From Balneola sp. (lineage in GTDB: Bacteria; Bacteroidota; Rhodothermia; Balneolales; Balneolaceae), in contig JAEPNB010000013.1 in assembly GCA_017643645.1 (NCBI GenBank), positions 1 to 64,000 of the forward strand: a stretch of 64,000 bases of DNA, read 5' to 3'. The notes under the pieces were generated by a model. The model searched no databases, was not told where the DNA came from, and saw only the letters and a list, made by a program, of their open reading frames with translations. Each line of letters begins with the position of its first letter. The stretch's first letter is position 1. Positions 19,958-29,535 of the stretch are shown here, piece after piece. The position numbers were made by a program, and so were the translations under genes.

Positions 19958-20674
19958 ATGAAATCTAAATTTCTTTTATTTATTTTAATATTCACTTTTT
20001 CTTCAGCTACTTACGCTCAAATGTTTTCTGTTGGAGGAGATTCCGGACAGCAGGCGCGATCTTCTTCCAATTATTTCAGAATAGGATACAGCCCTGTTAC
20101 ATTTGAGTATGACGGAAATACTTCTAATCCAACACAGGACAGACTTGATTTCGAATCTCCTGCTTTGACTTTCTTTTTTGAAACTCCAGCTATCAGCGCA
20201 TCATTAAGCTTTGTGAATGGCTTGACCGGAGCGGAAGATGAACGATATCTAAACCTCTCGATTGATTACCTCAATCGCCTTAGCTTTGTTAAGTCACGCA
20301 CATTCGAATTTGGAATTCCGTTTGGTTTGAATTCAAATCTAGTAAATGTTCAAAATGAACAAATGAACGATGATTTTAGTCAAACAGTGTTCGCTTTTGG
20401 GCTGGGGGGATTTGCAGCTGTTCGGGTTCCCGATAAAATCTCTTTTGCACTAGAGGGCATCCCTTCGTATGGATTCAGCAACTCAAGAGGGGGGCTTTTT
20501 GGAGGTTCAAATAAGAGTTTACTTTTCAGAGCGCGGTTAAATTTCTTAAATATTATAAGTGAAAGAAATCTGAGCTTAGGCTATGATTATAAATTTTCAT
20601 CCTATGACCTTGATGCTGATGAATTTGATTATGATCTTACCTATCATAGAATAACATTAGGTATTTCCCTTTGA
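19958..20674 (+). CDS. Outer-membrane beta-barrel-like protein
   Basis: A 238-residue secreted protein of unknown function. It has a signal peptide with cleavage likely after TYA (residue 20), followed by alternating hydrophobic and polar strands rich in Phe, Tyr and Gly (RIGYSPVTFEYDG, LSLGYDYKFSS). It ends ITLGISL. The pattern fits an 8-10 strand barrel. Its TGA stop overlaps the TTG of the next gene. A TACCTTTG box lies at 19906-19913, 45 bp upstream. Confidence 0.65.
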   Translation: MKSKFLLFILIFTFSSATYAQMFSVGGDSGQQARSSSNYFRIGYSPVTFEYDGNTSNPTQDRLDFESPALTFFFETPAISASLSFVNGLTGAEDERYLNLSIDYLNRLSFVKSRTFEFGIPFGLNSNLVNVQNEQMNDDFSQTVFAFGLGGFAAVRVPDKISFALEGIPSYGFSNSRGGLFGGSNKSLLFRARLNFLNIISERNLSLGYDYKFSSYDLDADEFDYDLTYHRITLGISL

Positions 20675-20970
20675 AAACAGACAAACTTCTTTTAGAACTC
20701 GAACATCTGTTAGAGCAATGTGATTACAGATTAAGAAAAGAGCGCGGTTCTTTTAGGGGAAACAATTGTATTATTGAGGGAGACCGGCTTGTAATCATAA
20801 ATAAAAACAAACCTGTAGAATCCCAGGTTGGTACTATTGCAAGAATTTTGAGCTCTGTTGATTTAAGCGCAACGTATATTAAGCCTGCAGTAAAAAAAGA
20901 GCTGAACATTTTATGGGACAGGCTTGCCGTATCCCCTCACAATCGCGGAGATGAACTGGAATTTGAATAA
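20671..20970 (+). CDS. Small conserved-type protein of unknown function
   Basis: 99 residues, unrecognised. An N-terminal helix (LLLELEHLLEQCDYRLRKERG) is followed by a short beta region (CIIEGDRLVIINK) and a second helical part ending acidic (GDELEFE). No signal peptide or membrane segment. The TTG start sits in TTGA, sharing bases with the stop of the upstream barrel gene, and its TAA shares an A with the MBL hydrolase ATG. Such tight packing supports a real gene in a three-gene operon. Confidence 0.7.
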   Translation: MKTDKLLLELEHLLEQCDYRLRKERGSFRGNNCIIEGDRLVIINKNKPVESQVGTIARILSSVDLSATYIKPAVKKELNILWDRLAVSPHNRGDELEFE

Positions 20971-21731
20971 TGAAACTAACTTTTCTTGGAACTGGAACTT
21001 CTATGGGCGTCCCGGTAGCCGGGGGTTTCGGGGCTAATCGCTTTTCTAAAGACCCAAGAAACATTCGTACACGCTGTTCAGCATGGGTGCAAACAAGCGA
21101 TACTTCTATATTAATAGATACGGGCCCCGAATTTCGTATTCAGAGTATCCGTTCCAGGATTAAAAAAATTGACGGGGTACTTATAACTCACGAACACATG
21201 GATCACGTTAGTGGTCTGGATGATCTGAGGGCTTATAATTATGTACAGGAAAGCTCTATCCCCTTATATGCTTCGGGCTCTTGCGTAGAATCTATAAAAT
21301 CCCGTTTTGATTATCTTTTTGGTGATAATAAATACCTGGGCTCTACTTCATTAGACCTGATTGAAGTGTCTGAAGCTTTTAAAATTAATAGCCTCCGAAT
21401 TACTCCTCTTCCTTGTTTTCATGGATCTCTGAAAATTCTGGGATTTAGAATTAACGATCTTTGCTACCTGACCGATGTAAAAGAAATTCCCGAAACTACC
21501 AAAGACTTGATACGAGGATCTAAAGTAATTGTTCTAAGTGGCTTGCGGTGGGAGCCCGATCATCCAACTCATCTTACTATCCCACAGGCTGCAGAACTTA
21601 TCAATGAACTTAAAGTACCGCGGGGATACCTCATTCATATGAACAGCTATGTTGATCATGAGCCATCAAACAAAAAGTTGCCTGCCAACATCAACCTGGC
21701 TTATGATCAGCAGGTTATCGAAATTGACTAG
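20970..21731 (+). CDS. MBL-fold metallohydrolase (PhnP-like)
   Basis: A 253-residue metallo-beta-lactamase-fold enzyme. The N-terminal GTGTSMGVPV loop and the di-metal motif HEHMDH at 74-79 are clear; later ligands are seen in CFHG and HMNSYVDHE. The GTGTSxGxP start is typical of the PhnP/RNase Z-related cyclic phosphodiesterase group. Substrate unknown. Its TAG stop interlocks with that of the convergent manC gene in CTAG. Confidence 0.85.
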   Translation: MKLTFLGTGTSMGVPVAGGFGANRFSKDPRNIRTRCSAWVQTSDTSILIDTGPEFRIQSIRSRIKKIDGVLITHEHMDHVSGLDDLRAYNYVQESSIPLYASGSCVESIKSRFDYLFGDNKYLGSTSLDLIEVSEAFKINSLRITPLPCFHGSLKILGFRINDLCYLTDVKEIPETTKDLIRGSKVIVLSGLRWEPDHPTHLTIPQAAELINELKVPRGYLIHMNSYVDHEPSNKKLPANINLAYDQQVIEID

Positions 21732-22813
21732 AGGAATTTCTTTAGTTCTTCATTCGTTTTTAGTTGCTCAACTATTTCTTTGACCCCTTGCGCCTGATTA
21801 AGGTCGCATATAAGAATGGCACCCTCAGTTTCAACAACTGCTGTATTTTCCATTCCCACAAGTGATATCATTTTGCCGGAATTGGAAACAATCAGGTTTT
21901 TTTGTGAGCCTGTAAATGTGACGTTAACTGCCTGAATAGCATTGCCATCCTTATTCTTTTCCCCAAGATCGTAAACCGCCGTCCAGCTACCTACATCATT
22001 CCAGCCAAACTCTCCGGGAACCACAAAAACACTTTTTGCTCCTTCCATCACGCCATAATCAATTGAGATAGATTCGCATTCCTGATAAAATTCATTTACT
22101 GCAGCCTTGTGTAAATCTGTATACAAATCCTGTGAACTAAGTTTAAGTAGTTCAAACATCTCAGGAAGCTGGCTCCTTACTTCTTTTAGAACGGTATCTG
22201 CTCTCCAAATAAACATTCCGCTGTTCCAATAATAATCTCCTGAGTCCAAAAACTCTTGAGCCTTAACCTGATCAGGTTTCTCCTTAAAGGCTCTTACTTT
22301 TTCGACGTTATTTCCTGCAATTTCTTCTGCAACAGAGCTGTCAGCGTGGATATAACCAAACCCTGTTTCCGGTCTGTCAGGTTTTATACCTATTGTCACT
22401 AAGTCTTCTCCCGACTCCGCCTTTTCAATTGCGGTTTTTAAAACGCTTCTGAATTCCTCCGGATTCGTAATGTGGTGGTCCGCAGGAAGAACTACCATTA
22501 CGGCATTCGGGTCTTGTTTGATCAAGAGCTCTGCGGCTATAGCAACACAAGGGGCCGTGTTTTTCGCAACCGGCTCCCCAACTATATTTGTGTCAGGAAC
22601 TTTAGGAAGTTGCTCTTTTACTATATCAACGTAGTCATCGTTTGTCACAACAAGGATTCTTTCCTGAGGAATTAGCTCTTTGACCCGTTCGGCGGTGTTT
22701 TGAATCATGGTTCCTTCACCAAACAAATTCAAAAACTGCTTTGGATATTTTTTTGTGCTTTTTGGCCAGAACCTTGTACCGGAACCTCCCGCCATTATAA
22801 CCGCGTATACCAT
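21728..22813 (-). CDS. manC: Mannose-1-phosphate guanylyltransferase
   Basis: A 361-residue nucleotidyltransferase making GDP-mannose from mannose-1-P and GTP, used for surface polysaccharides and glycans. The signature MAGGSGTRFWPKSTKKYPKQ lies at residues 8-27, with VLPADHHI, GDYYWNSGMFIWR and SIDYGVMEGA downstream. The length matches the monofunctional form without the phosphomannose isomerase domain of AlgA-type enzymes. It converges on the MBL gene with a 4-bp overlap. Confidence 0.93.
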   Translation of the reverse strand: MVYAVIMAGGSGTRFWPKSTKKYPKQFLNLFGEGTMIQNTAERVKELIPQERILVVTNDDYVDIVKEQLPKVPDTNIVGEPVAKNTAPCVAIAAELLIKQDPNAVMVVLPADHHITNPEEFRSVLKTAIEKAESGEDLVTIGIKPDRPETGFGYIHADSSVAEEIAGNNVEKVRAFKEKPDQVKAQEFLDSGDYYWNSGMFIWRADTVLKEVRSQLPEMFELLKLSSQDLYTDLHKAAVNEFYQECESISIDYGVMEGAKSVFVVPGEFGWNDVGSWTAVYDLGEKNKDGNAIQAVNVTFTGSQKNLIVSNSGKMISLVGMENTAVVETEGAILICDLNQAQGVKEIVEQLKTNEELKKFL

Positions 22814-22867
22814 TTTTAAATACTTTTCTGTTGTTAGTAAAGCTTTAAGGTATGGATTCTTGTATTC

Positions 22868-23938
22868 TTAATGAACTTTACGAAGGGTAAATTTGAAAGT
22901 GGTTCCTTCATTGACCTTGCTTTCAAAATATAACTGCTCTCTGTGGGCCTCTATGATATGTTTAACTATCGCCAAGCCCAGGCCTGTTCCCCCTCTTTCT
23001 CTTGACCTTGATTTATCAACTCTGAAAAACCTCTCCGTTACTCTTGGAAGATCTGCTTCGTCAATGCCAATGCCGGAGTCCTTAACAATAAGCAAAACTC
23101 TGTTCTTATCTTTTTTAAAGTTCACCAAGTCTATTTCTACTTTTCCGCCTTTTACATTATACTTAACACCATTCTCAATAAGGTTTATGAGCACCTGTTT
23201 GATCTGATTCTTGTCAGCCTTTACCTGAATATTCTTATCAAAGTCATTTAGTTTTAAGGTAACCTCATCTTTTTCCGCTTTATGGTGAAGACTGTCTATC
23301 ACTTCGTGTATAACTTCGTACAAGTAAAAGGGCTCCAGGTCAGACTTCAGCTCACCGGTTTCAAGCTTGGAAATTTCCATTAAGTCTTTTGTCAGATAGA
23401 TCAACCTGTTAACATTCCTCATTGTTTTTTTAAGGAATTCCCGGTTTACCTCCTCATCTTCTAACGCCCCGTTTAAAAGGGTTTCTACAAATCCCTGGAT
23501 TGCAAAAATTGGTGTCTTTAGTTCATGAGATATATCACCAATAAATTCTTTCCTGTAGTTTTCAATTCTGTTCAGTCTTTGAATCTCCCTTTCTATAGTT
23601 CGGCTTGATTTCACAAAATGTTTAACCAGGTAATCAATCTCATCACTATAATTAGTTGTTATATCCTGATATTCCGCAAACCTTTTCTTGGAAATATTGC
23701 GCGAAATTTCCTCGAGCTTGTTAAGTCTGTTATACTGTAACTTATAATTGAAGAAGTAGGAAACCAGCAAAACAAGAACCGCGATACCGAACGCCGCTAA
23801 AGCCGAGCTTAGTAAGGAAAGACCGGAAAAAATGATAAGGACTAAAAAAGAAGACGCTCCTGATGCCAGAGAAGAATACAGAGCTATCCTTAATCCCAGC
23901 TTAAAAAGCCAAACTTTTTTCTTTTTTGATGCAGTCAT
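22868..23938 (-). CDS. PhoR-like sensor histidine kinase
   Basis: A 356-residue inner-membrane kinase. Two N-terminal membrane helices (about 14-38 and 44-64) are followed by a linker, the HisKA H-box ISHELKTPI with His138, N-box INLIENGVKYN, and G-boxes DSGIGI and GGTGLGLAIVKH. There is almost no periplasmic loop, as in PhoR-type kinases of phosphate control. The signal is inferred only; no pst/phoU genes are present. Its ATG overlaps the regulator TGA (ATGA). Confidence 0.9.
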   Translation of the reverse strand: MTASKKKKVWLFKLGLRIALYSSLASGASSFLVLIIFSGLSLLSSALAAFGIAVLVLLVSYFFNYKLQYNRLNKLEEISRNISKKRFAEYQDITTNYSDEIDYLVKHFVKSSRTIEREIQRLNRIENYRKEFIGDISHELKTPIFAIQGFVETLLNGALEDEEVNREFLKKTMRNVNRLIYLTKDLMEISKLETGELKSDLEPFYLYEVIHEVIDSLHHKAEKDEVTLKLNDFDKNIQVKADKNQIKQVLINLIENGVKYNVKGGKVEIDLVNFKKDKNRVLLIVKDSGIGIDEADLPRVTERFFRVDKSRSRERGGTGLGLAIVKHIIEAHREQLYFESKVNEGTTFKFTLRKVH

Positions 23939-24612
23939 TCTTTAAATCTGTATCCGACACCCTTTACCGTTTCAATATAATGATCCCCGAGTTTCTCTCT
24001 TATTTTTCTAACATGAACATCAACCGTACGATCAACAACATAAATATTGTCACCCCAAACCTTGTTTAAAAGCGTCTGTCGGTCTAATACCTTTCCTTTT
24101 CTGCTGGCCAGGAAAAAAAGTAATTCAAATTCCTTTCTTGGCAAATGAAATTCTTCTTCCTCTTTATATACGATATACCGATCTCTGTCTATTGTTATAT
24201 TATGAACCTCAAGAATGTTGCTGACCTCTTCCTTTTCATCAAACCTTCTCAACACTGCTTTGATCCTTGAAATAAGCTTGGTTGTACTGATCGGCTTCGT
24301 TATATAATCGTCGCTACCTTTGTTTAACCCTTCGACTTCGGTTTTTTCGTCGCTTCTGGCTGTAAGAAGTATAATCGGAATTCTTTTGAGCTCAGCATCC
24401 TTTCTCATTTCTTCTACCGCCTGCAGGCCGTCCATTTTCGGCATCATTATATCAAGTAATACCAGATCCGGACTGTGCTCTTTAGCCATCGCAATACCCT
24501 CTTCCCCATTTTCGGCTTTAAGCACATCAAACCCTTCCTTTCGGAGGTTATACTCAATTAAATCTAATAGATCTTTTTCGTCGTCAACTACAAGAATAGT
24601 TTGCTTTGCCAC
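23935..24612 (-). CDS. OmpR/PhoB-family response regulator
   Basis: A 225-residue two-domain regulator. The receiver has the DDE acid pair at 10-12, phospho-acceptor Asp54 in LLDIMMP, Thr84 and Lys106. A winged-helix DNA-binding domain follows (about 130-225), ending VKGVGYRF. The start codon is GTG. It is the first gene of the pair with the kinase and is probably phosphorylated by it. Confidence 0.92.
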   Translation of the reverse strand: MAKQTILVVDDEKDLLDLIEYNLRKEGFDVLKAENGEEGIAMAKEHSPDLVLLDIMMPKMDGLQAVEEMRKDAELKRIPIILLTARSDEKTEVEGLNKGSDDYITKPISTTKLISRIKAVLRRFDEKEEVSNILEVHNITIDRDRYIVYKEEEEFHLPRKEFELLFFLASRKGKVLDRQTLLNKVWGDNIYVVDRTVDVHVRKIREKLGDHYIETVKGVGYRFKE

Positions 24613-24823
24613 TTCTTTAAGGTTTAGTTAAGAGGTATGGTAAGTTCTGCTACAATGGTACTAATGTCTGCCATTAATATAAAATGAAGAAATTGTTACG
24701 TGAATTGAATTATACGCTCAAACTTTTTCATTTTCCTTTGTTTATTACGCTCGCCATCTTATCAAAGAAAACAAGAAAGACAAAACACCCTAACTCTTTC
24801 CTTCTGTTCTGCTATGGAGCAAA

Positions 24824-25411
24824 TTATTTGTTCAAGTAGCTAAGTGCTTTCTTAATTGCTGCAGGCACCGTTTTTACATCTTCTTCTTGAAATGCCTTTG
24901 AAGCAGCTTCTTCTGCCTGGCGTTTTTTGAAACCTAGAGATTCCAGCGCTGATACTACTTCGTCTGTTATGTTTCCGGCAGCTGGTTTTGAAACACCCCC
25001 CGAACTCTTAACATCTCCAAGCTTGTCTTTTAATTCTAAAATTATTCGCTCAGCTGTTTTTTTCCCAATTCCGGGAACTCTGGACAATGAGGCTGCATCC
25101 TTTCCGGTAATTGCTCCAATTAAATGATCTGCCGGCAAACCGGAAACAATTGTAATCCCAAGCTTTGGTCCCACACCCTTTACTGTTATCAGTTTTTCAA
25201 ACAGCTGCATCTCATCTTTAGCATAAAACCCGAACAACCTCTGGTCACTGTCTGTTATGTGATGATGTATAAGGAGTTTTACTTCTGTTCCTTCTTTCAG
25301 GTGAGCCAATGTTTGTGCAGAAATTTCCACACCGTAGCCCACGCCCCCAACATCAAGGTGTGCTTTATTTTCTTCCAGCTCTTCTACATAACCTTTTAGA
25401 AATGTGATCAT
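24824..25411 (-). CDS. ruvA: Holliday junction branch migration subunit RuvA
   Basis: A 195-residue protein that binds four-way junctions and loads RuvB. It has the N-terminal OB fold (residues 1-65), two helix-hairpin-helix motifs (VKGVGPKLG, VPGIGKKTAERI) and the C-terminal domain III that binds RuvB (VSALESLGFKKRQAE). Its ATG overlaps the ruvC TGA (ATGA). ruvB is not in the window. Confidence 0.95.
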   Translation of the reverse strand: MITFLKGYVEELEENKAHLDVGGVGYGVEISAQTLAHLKEGTEVKLLIHHHITDSDQRLFGFYAKDEMQLFEKLITVKGVGPKLGITIVSGLPADHLIGAITGKDAASLSRVPGIGKKTAERIILELKDKLGDVKSSGGVSKPAAGNITDEVVSALESLGFKKRQAEEAASKAFQEEDVKTVPAAIKKALSYLNK

Positions 25412-25983
25412 GCTCCCTTAACCCTGTCCGGATTGTCTGCAACAAAACTTGCCCAATCCGACTTTTTATTATTTTGATGTGTTTTCTTTTTTATTGCTCC
25501 GGGCAAGCCCTTTCCTTTCATATAATGACACCAGGCAACTGCCAGTGCATCCGTAGCGTCATTCTTAAGCTTTTCATCCGGAAGTGTCACCATTTTATCC
25601 AGCATAAAAGCCACCTGATCCTTACTCGCATTTCCATTCCCGGTTATTGCCTTTTTTACTTCTTTGGGATAATACTCAAAAGCAGGAAGGTTGTTGTTTT
25701 TGATAGCTAATATCGCTGCGGCCTGAGCTCTGCCTAATTTCAACATCGCCTGGGGGTCAACTCCGTAAATTGGGGTTTCAACAGCGCATGCGGTAGGGGA
25801 GTTTGATTTAATGATTCCGGAGATCTGATCGAAGATATATTTTAACCGATCGGAGTGGTCATCCATATGCGCCATTTTTAATACATCGCAACGGAGCGCG
25901 ACCAATTTGCCTTTTTCCTCAGTGAGCACAGCATACCCCGTAAAGCGGGAGCCGGGATCTATTCCAAGGATTATTTCAGGCAT
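25408..25983 (-). CDS. ruvC: Holliday junction resolvase RuvC
   Basis: A 191-residue endonuclease with an RNase H fold. The catalytic acids are visible as Asp9 (GIDPGSRFTGYAV), Glu69 (VETPIYG), Asp142 and Asp145 (NDATDALAVAWCH). It cuts Holliday junctions symmetrically during recombination and repair. The C-terminus extends about 20 residues past the fold with a basic stretch. It is co-transcribed with ruvA. Confidence 0.95.
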   Translation of the reverse strand: MPEIILGIDPGSRFTGYAVLTEEKGKLVALRCDVLKMAHMDDHSDRLKYIFDQISGIIKSNSPTACAVETPIYGVDPQAMLKLGRAQAAAILAIKNNNLPAFEYYPKEVKKAITGNGNASKDQVAFMLDKMVTLPDEKLKNDATDALAVAWCHYMKGKGLPGAIKKKTHQNNKKSDWASFVADNPDRVKGA

Positions 25984-26017
25984 TGGTTTGTTGTTTATCT
26001 TTTGTTCTAACTTTAAG

Positions 26018-26092
26018 TCATCTCGCGGCGCATGCCCGAGATCTGGATTTTTAAATAGATCGAGATTCCGGCTTTCGCCGCGGAATGACCTA
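26018..26092. repeat. Intergenic hairpin repeat between fabI and ruvC
   Basis: The 126-bp gap holds inverted arms CGCGGCG (26024-26030) and CGCCGCG (26076-26082) inside a segment of the form TCTCGCGGCGCATGCCCGAG ... GAGATTCCGGCTTTCGCC. Hairpin repeats with the AGATTCCGGCTTTCGCCG pattern are common between genes in many bacterial genomes. It could also work as a weak terminator for ruvCA or fabI. Confidence 0.5.
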
Positions 26093-26109
26093 AAAGTGTC
26101 AGGTACTCT

Positions 26110-26943
26110 TTAGTTTTCGTCTTCTGAGTATAGCTTCGCTAGGTCTTCCATCATTTCCTCTGAAATACCATTCGTTACAAATCCGCCATCGTGGAACAAA
26201 TTCTGCATGGTTACCTTTCTGGTCAGGTCAGAAAACATCGCTACACAATAATCCGCGCATTCATCAGCAGAAGGATTTCCCATTGGAGCCAACTTCTCTG
26301 CAAAAGTATACATGCCGTCAAAGCCCTTGATTCCTGAACCGGCTGACGTTTTAGTCGGCGCCTGAGAAATCGTATTCACTCTAATTCCTCTGTGAGCCAA
26401 TCTGCTTCCATAATTTCTTGCAATAGATTCTAACAACGCCTTTGCGTCATTCATATCAGAATACTTACTGAAAATTCGCTGAGCTCCGATATAAGAAAGA
26501 GCGATCACGCTTCCGCCATCATTCAAAATTCCGGCTTCATCTGCATGGTGCAGCACTCTGTGAAGAGACACCGCAGAAATATCGAGAGACTGCTGATACC
26601 ACTTATAGTTGATGTCTGTGTATTCCTTTTTCTTTCTGATGTTTGGAGACATCCCGATGGCATGAAGAATGAAGTCAACACTTCCCAGTTCTTCTTTCAC
26701 TTTCTCCATCATCTCCTTTACCGCATCGTCGTCTGAAACATCACAAGGAATTATTGGTGCATCTATTTCTTCGGAAAGAGCATTTAACGCTCCCAACCTT
26801 AATGCAATCGGTGCATTTGAAAGAACCATTTTTGCCCCTTCTCTGTCACAAGCCAATGCAACGCGCCACGCAATACTTCGATCATCCAGCGCTCCAAAAA
26901 TAATTCCCTTTTTTCCTTTAAGTAATCCGTTTCCTTCGCTCAT
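26110..26943 (-). CDS. fabI: Enoyl-[acyl-carrier-protein] reductase (NADH)
   Basis: A 277-residue SDR-superfamily enzyme performing the last reduction of fatty-acid elongation. It has the FabI-type nucleotide site KGKKGIIFGALDDRSIAW near the start and the catalytic Tyr-x6-Lys in KYSDMNDAKALLES. The sequence style is that of Bacteroidota FabI. An upstream in-frame TTG would add three residues; the ATG giving MSEGNGLLKG is preferred. Single gene with a repeat-bearing gap downstream. Confidence 0.93.
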   Translation of the reverse strand: MSEGNGLLKGKKGIIFGALDDRSIAWRVALACDREGAKMVLSNAPIALRLGALNALSEEIDAPIIPCDVSDDDAVKEMMEKVKEELGSVDFILHAIGMSPNIRKKKEYTDINYKWYQQSLDISAVSLHRVLHHADEAGILNDGGSVIALSYIGAQRIFSKYSDMNDAKALLESIARNYGSRLAHRGIRVNTISQAPTKTSAGSGIKGFDGMYTFAEKLAPMGNPSADECADYCVAMFSDLTRKVTMQNLFHDGGFVTNGISEEMMEDLAKLYSEDEN

Positions 26944-27112
26944 TATCTTCAATTTCTTTTCTGTTTATGTGATGAGTGAAAATCATCATTCTTAAGCTAA
27001 AATGATAGAGGAAATGAATTTTGAATAATTATCTCTATTCTCTTGTTCAGAACAGTTATAATAATTACAGTTTTTTTGGTTTAAGAAACGCCTTCCTATC
27101 CAACAACTAATT

Positions 27113-28315
27113 TTAATATCCTGTTCTAACTATTTTTTTGGTAAACCCAAAGGCAACAACAAGGCGACCTTGAAACCTTTCGTCTTCTAATGAAGTTCTT
27201 TCTCTAAAGGTTCTTTTTGCTCCAACAAAAAAGGCGGTGTTTTCATTAATTAAAAAAGAAGCTTTTGTACTCAAAAATAATCCTGCGCCAAATTCATTTC
27301 TAAAAATCGATTTATAATCGGATACGCTTCCTCTTTGATAAGACGCGCTTGCTGAAGGCACTATCCAGGCATAACCCCCAAAAGTTCCATCTCCATAGAA
27401 ACGGTTGGCTATTTTCTTTTTGTAAGTGAGTCCCAGTCCCCCATCTAATTCAAAATAGTTTTTTTTGGTAAGTATCAGATCTGTATCGTTAAAATCTATA
27501 TTAAAACTATATACCCTAACTGATAACGATGTGCTCCAAAAAAGTTTTTTGGACTCACGAATATTGCCGGACAAATTTACCTCTATTTCTCCGCCATAGT
27601 TCTTTTTTTCTACCAGCTCAACTTCATCTATCACAACTCTTCTCGATTTACGCCTCGCTGTTACCGTGCTTTCGTATGATGTTCTTCCCGTATTTCTTCC
27701 AATAGAAATGGCAGCGTATAAAATTTTCGTTCTCTTCTCAACCCGAATCAACGGTTCATACCCCTCATCCACACAGCTATTGTATTCATTTACAAGACCG
27801 GTAAGATTATTAACATTTAGCTTGGAACTAAAAATTTGCTGCCGGTCTATACACTTTCCTAAAAAATTTATTAGCTCTACCCTATAAGGCTGGACATCAG
27901 TTGTGCTTACAGCTTTAGGAAGTTCCTGTATAACTTTAGCTCTATCATTGTTGCCAATTACAAAATTGAAGTGCTTTCCTTCGTATACATATAAATTAAC
28001 CGCACCTTTCAGACGCTCTTTTAAAATCGCGGCCTTTTCTATCTCTATGAATCGGTCTTTTGAATAGTATATAATACTTTTGGTATAGTAGACTTCTCCT
28101 GACGCCATTGTTACCATCGAAATTTCGTCAGCCAAGTACTTTCTCTTGTCCAGATTAACAGCGTCTGATGTGTCTGAGTATTGGAAGCTTACGGAGCCAA
28201 GCAAAACCTCTCCGCTTTTTAACGTCATTGAATCTTGAGCATAAGACTTCGTTACGAACGTGCTTGCTAGAACTGCGTAAAATAAAATGGAAATAATTTT
28301 ATTAATCATAATCAT
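27113..28315 (-). CDS. Secreted protein of unknown function, tandem copy B
   Basis: About 400 residues, unrecognised. A signal peptide ends near KSYAQ. A globular N-terminal part follows (TLKSGEVLLGSVS, EVYYTKSIIYYSKDRF), then a C-terminal half rich in alternating beta strands that looks like an outer-membrane barrel and ends KIVRTGY. The N-terminal part is nearly the same as in the upstream gene, while the C-terminal half differs. The ATG shares its A with the upstream TGA, so the two are coupled. Confidence 0.7.
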   Translation of the reverse strand: MIMINKIISILFYAVLASTFVTKSYAQDSMTLKSGEVLLGSVSFQYSDTSDAVNLDKRKYLADEISMVTMASGEVYYTKSIIYYSKDRFIEIEKAAILKERLKGAVNLYVYEGKHFNFVIGNNDRAKVIQELPKAVSTTDVQPYRVELINFLGKCIDRQQIFSSKLNVNNLTGLVNEYNSCVDEGYEPLIRVEKRTKILYAAISIGRNTGRTSYESTVTARRKSRRVVIDEVELVEKKNYGGEIEVNLSGNIRESKKLFWSTSLSVRVYSFNIDFNDTDLILTKKNYFELDGGLGLTYKKKIANRFYGDGTFGGYAWIVPSASASYQRGSVSDYKSIFRNEFGAGLFLSTKASFLINENTAFFVGAKRTFRERTSLEDERFQGRLVVAFGFTKKIVRTGY

Positions 28316-29535
28316 CAAAAATAGCCCTCTTTAAATATTTTTGCGGTAAACCCTATAGATATAACAACCTGATCAACTAACTTGTCTTCCTGAGTAGGCA
28401 TATTTGCGGTCATTACATTTTGTGAAAACCTATAGTGCCTTTTTGCACCTATTACGAACAAAAACTTGTTACTTACTCTTAGGTGCGCTCTCGTTCCAAA
28501 GTAGAAACCTTTACCTGATTCTTTTCTGTTCTGTGATGAATGAACCGTAAATCCTTCCCTAAAATCAACTTCCTCAGTTGTTGGTATAACCCAAAAATAT
28601 CCTCCTGTAGAAAAATCCAATGAAAGAATTCCCGATAACTGCTTTCGATAGGAAACCCCACCGCCTATATCCAATTGAGTGAAATTCAAGTCATTAAGTT
28701 CGAACTGATTGTCGATATCCTGTATTTCAAATTTATATACCCGCCTACCAAAAAATGCTTCCCAGAAAAAAAGTTTTGAGCTTCTTATGTTTCCTACGAT
28801 TTCAACACCAATTGCAGCTTTTGAACCTGTAGAGCTGACGGTCTGATCTATTTCTCCTATCTGCTCTATTTTATAATCCCCCACATGTGTCATCAGGGGA
28901 GCGTTATACGAGTGAGAGGCAATATTTTTTCCGAAGGAAACACTGGCATATAAAATTTTTGTCCTTTTCTTTGCCGCAACTAATGGCTCGTAGCTCCCAT
29001 TCATACAAGCATTATATTCATTAATAAGCCCGATAAGGGTGTTCTCATTCAGTTTTGAATTAAATATTTGTTGTCTGTCGATGCAATCTCCCAGAAAGTT
29101 TATAAGCTCAATCCTAAATGGTTGAACCCGTTCTGTACTTGCGGTCTTCGGAAGCTCTTGCAATACTTTAGCTCGCTCATTGTTGTCAATCGCAAAATTG
29201 AAGTGCTTTCCTTCGTATTCATATAAATTAACCTCACCTTTCAGGCGCTCTTTTAAAATCGCGGCCTTTTCTATTTCAATAAATCGGTCTTTTGAATAGT
29301 ATATAATACTTTTGGTGTAGTAGACTTCTCCTGACTCCATTGTTATCATAGAAATTTCGCCGGCCAGGTACTTTTTCTTGTTCAAACTGACCGCATCGGA
29401 TGTATCTGAGTATTGGATGCTTACGGAGCCAAGCAAAACCTCTCCGCTTTTTAACGTCATTGAATCTTGGGCTAAAGATTTGGTTATATGTGTAGTTATA
29501 AATAGCAGGCAAAACAACGATATAAAATTTTTCAT
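28315..29535 (-). CDS. Secreted protein of unknown function, tandem copy A
   Basis: 406 residues, paralogue of the following gene. It has a signal peptide (cleavage likely near SLAQ), then a shared N-terminal region of about 170 residues containing DSMTLKSGEVLLGSVS and KAAILKERLKG, with two conserved cysteines in the C-I-D-R and NAC segments. A diverged, probably barrel-forming C-terminal half ends with an aromatic residue (EGYF). A role at the outer membrane is inferred from architecture only. Confidence 0.7.
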   Translation of the reverse strand: MKNFISLFCLLFITTHITKSLAQDSMTLKSGEVLLGSVSIQYSDTSDAVSLNKKKYLAGEISMITMESGEVYYTKSIIYYSKDRFIEIEKAAILKERLKGEVNLYEYEGKHFNFAIDNNERAKVLQELPKTASTERVQPFRIELINFLGDCIDRQQIFNSKLNENTLIGLINEYNACMNGSYEPLVAAKKRTKILYASVSFGKNIASHSYNAPLMTHVGDYKIEQIGEIDQTVSSTGSKAAIGVEIVGNIRSSKLFFWEAFFGRRVYKFEIQDIDNQFELNDLNFTQLDIGGGVSYRKQLSGILSLDFSTGGYFWVIPTTEEVDFREGFTVHSSQNRKESGKGFYFGTRAHLRVSNKFLFVIGAKRHYRFSQNVMTANMPTQEDKLVDQVVISIGFTAKIFKEGYF

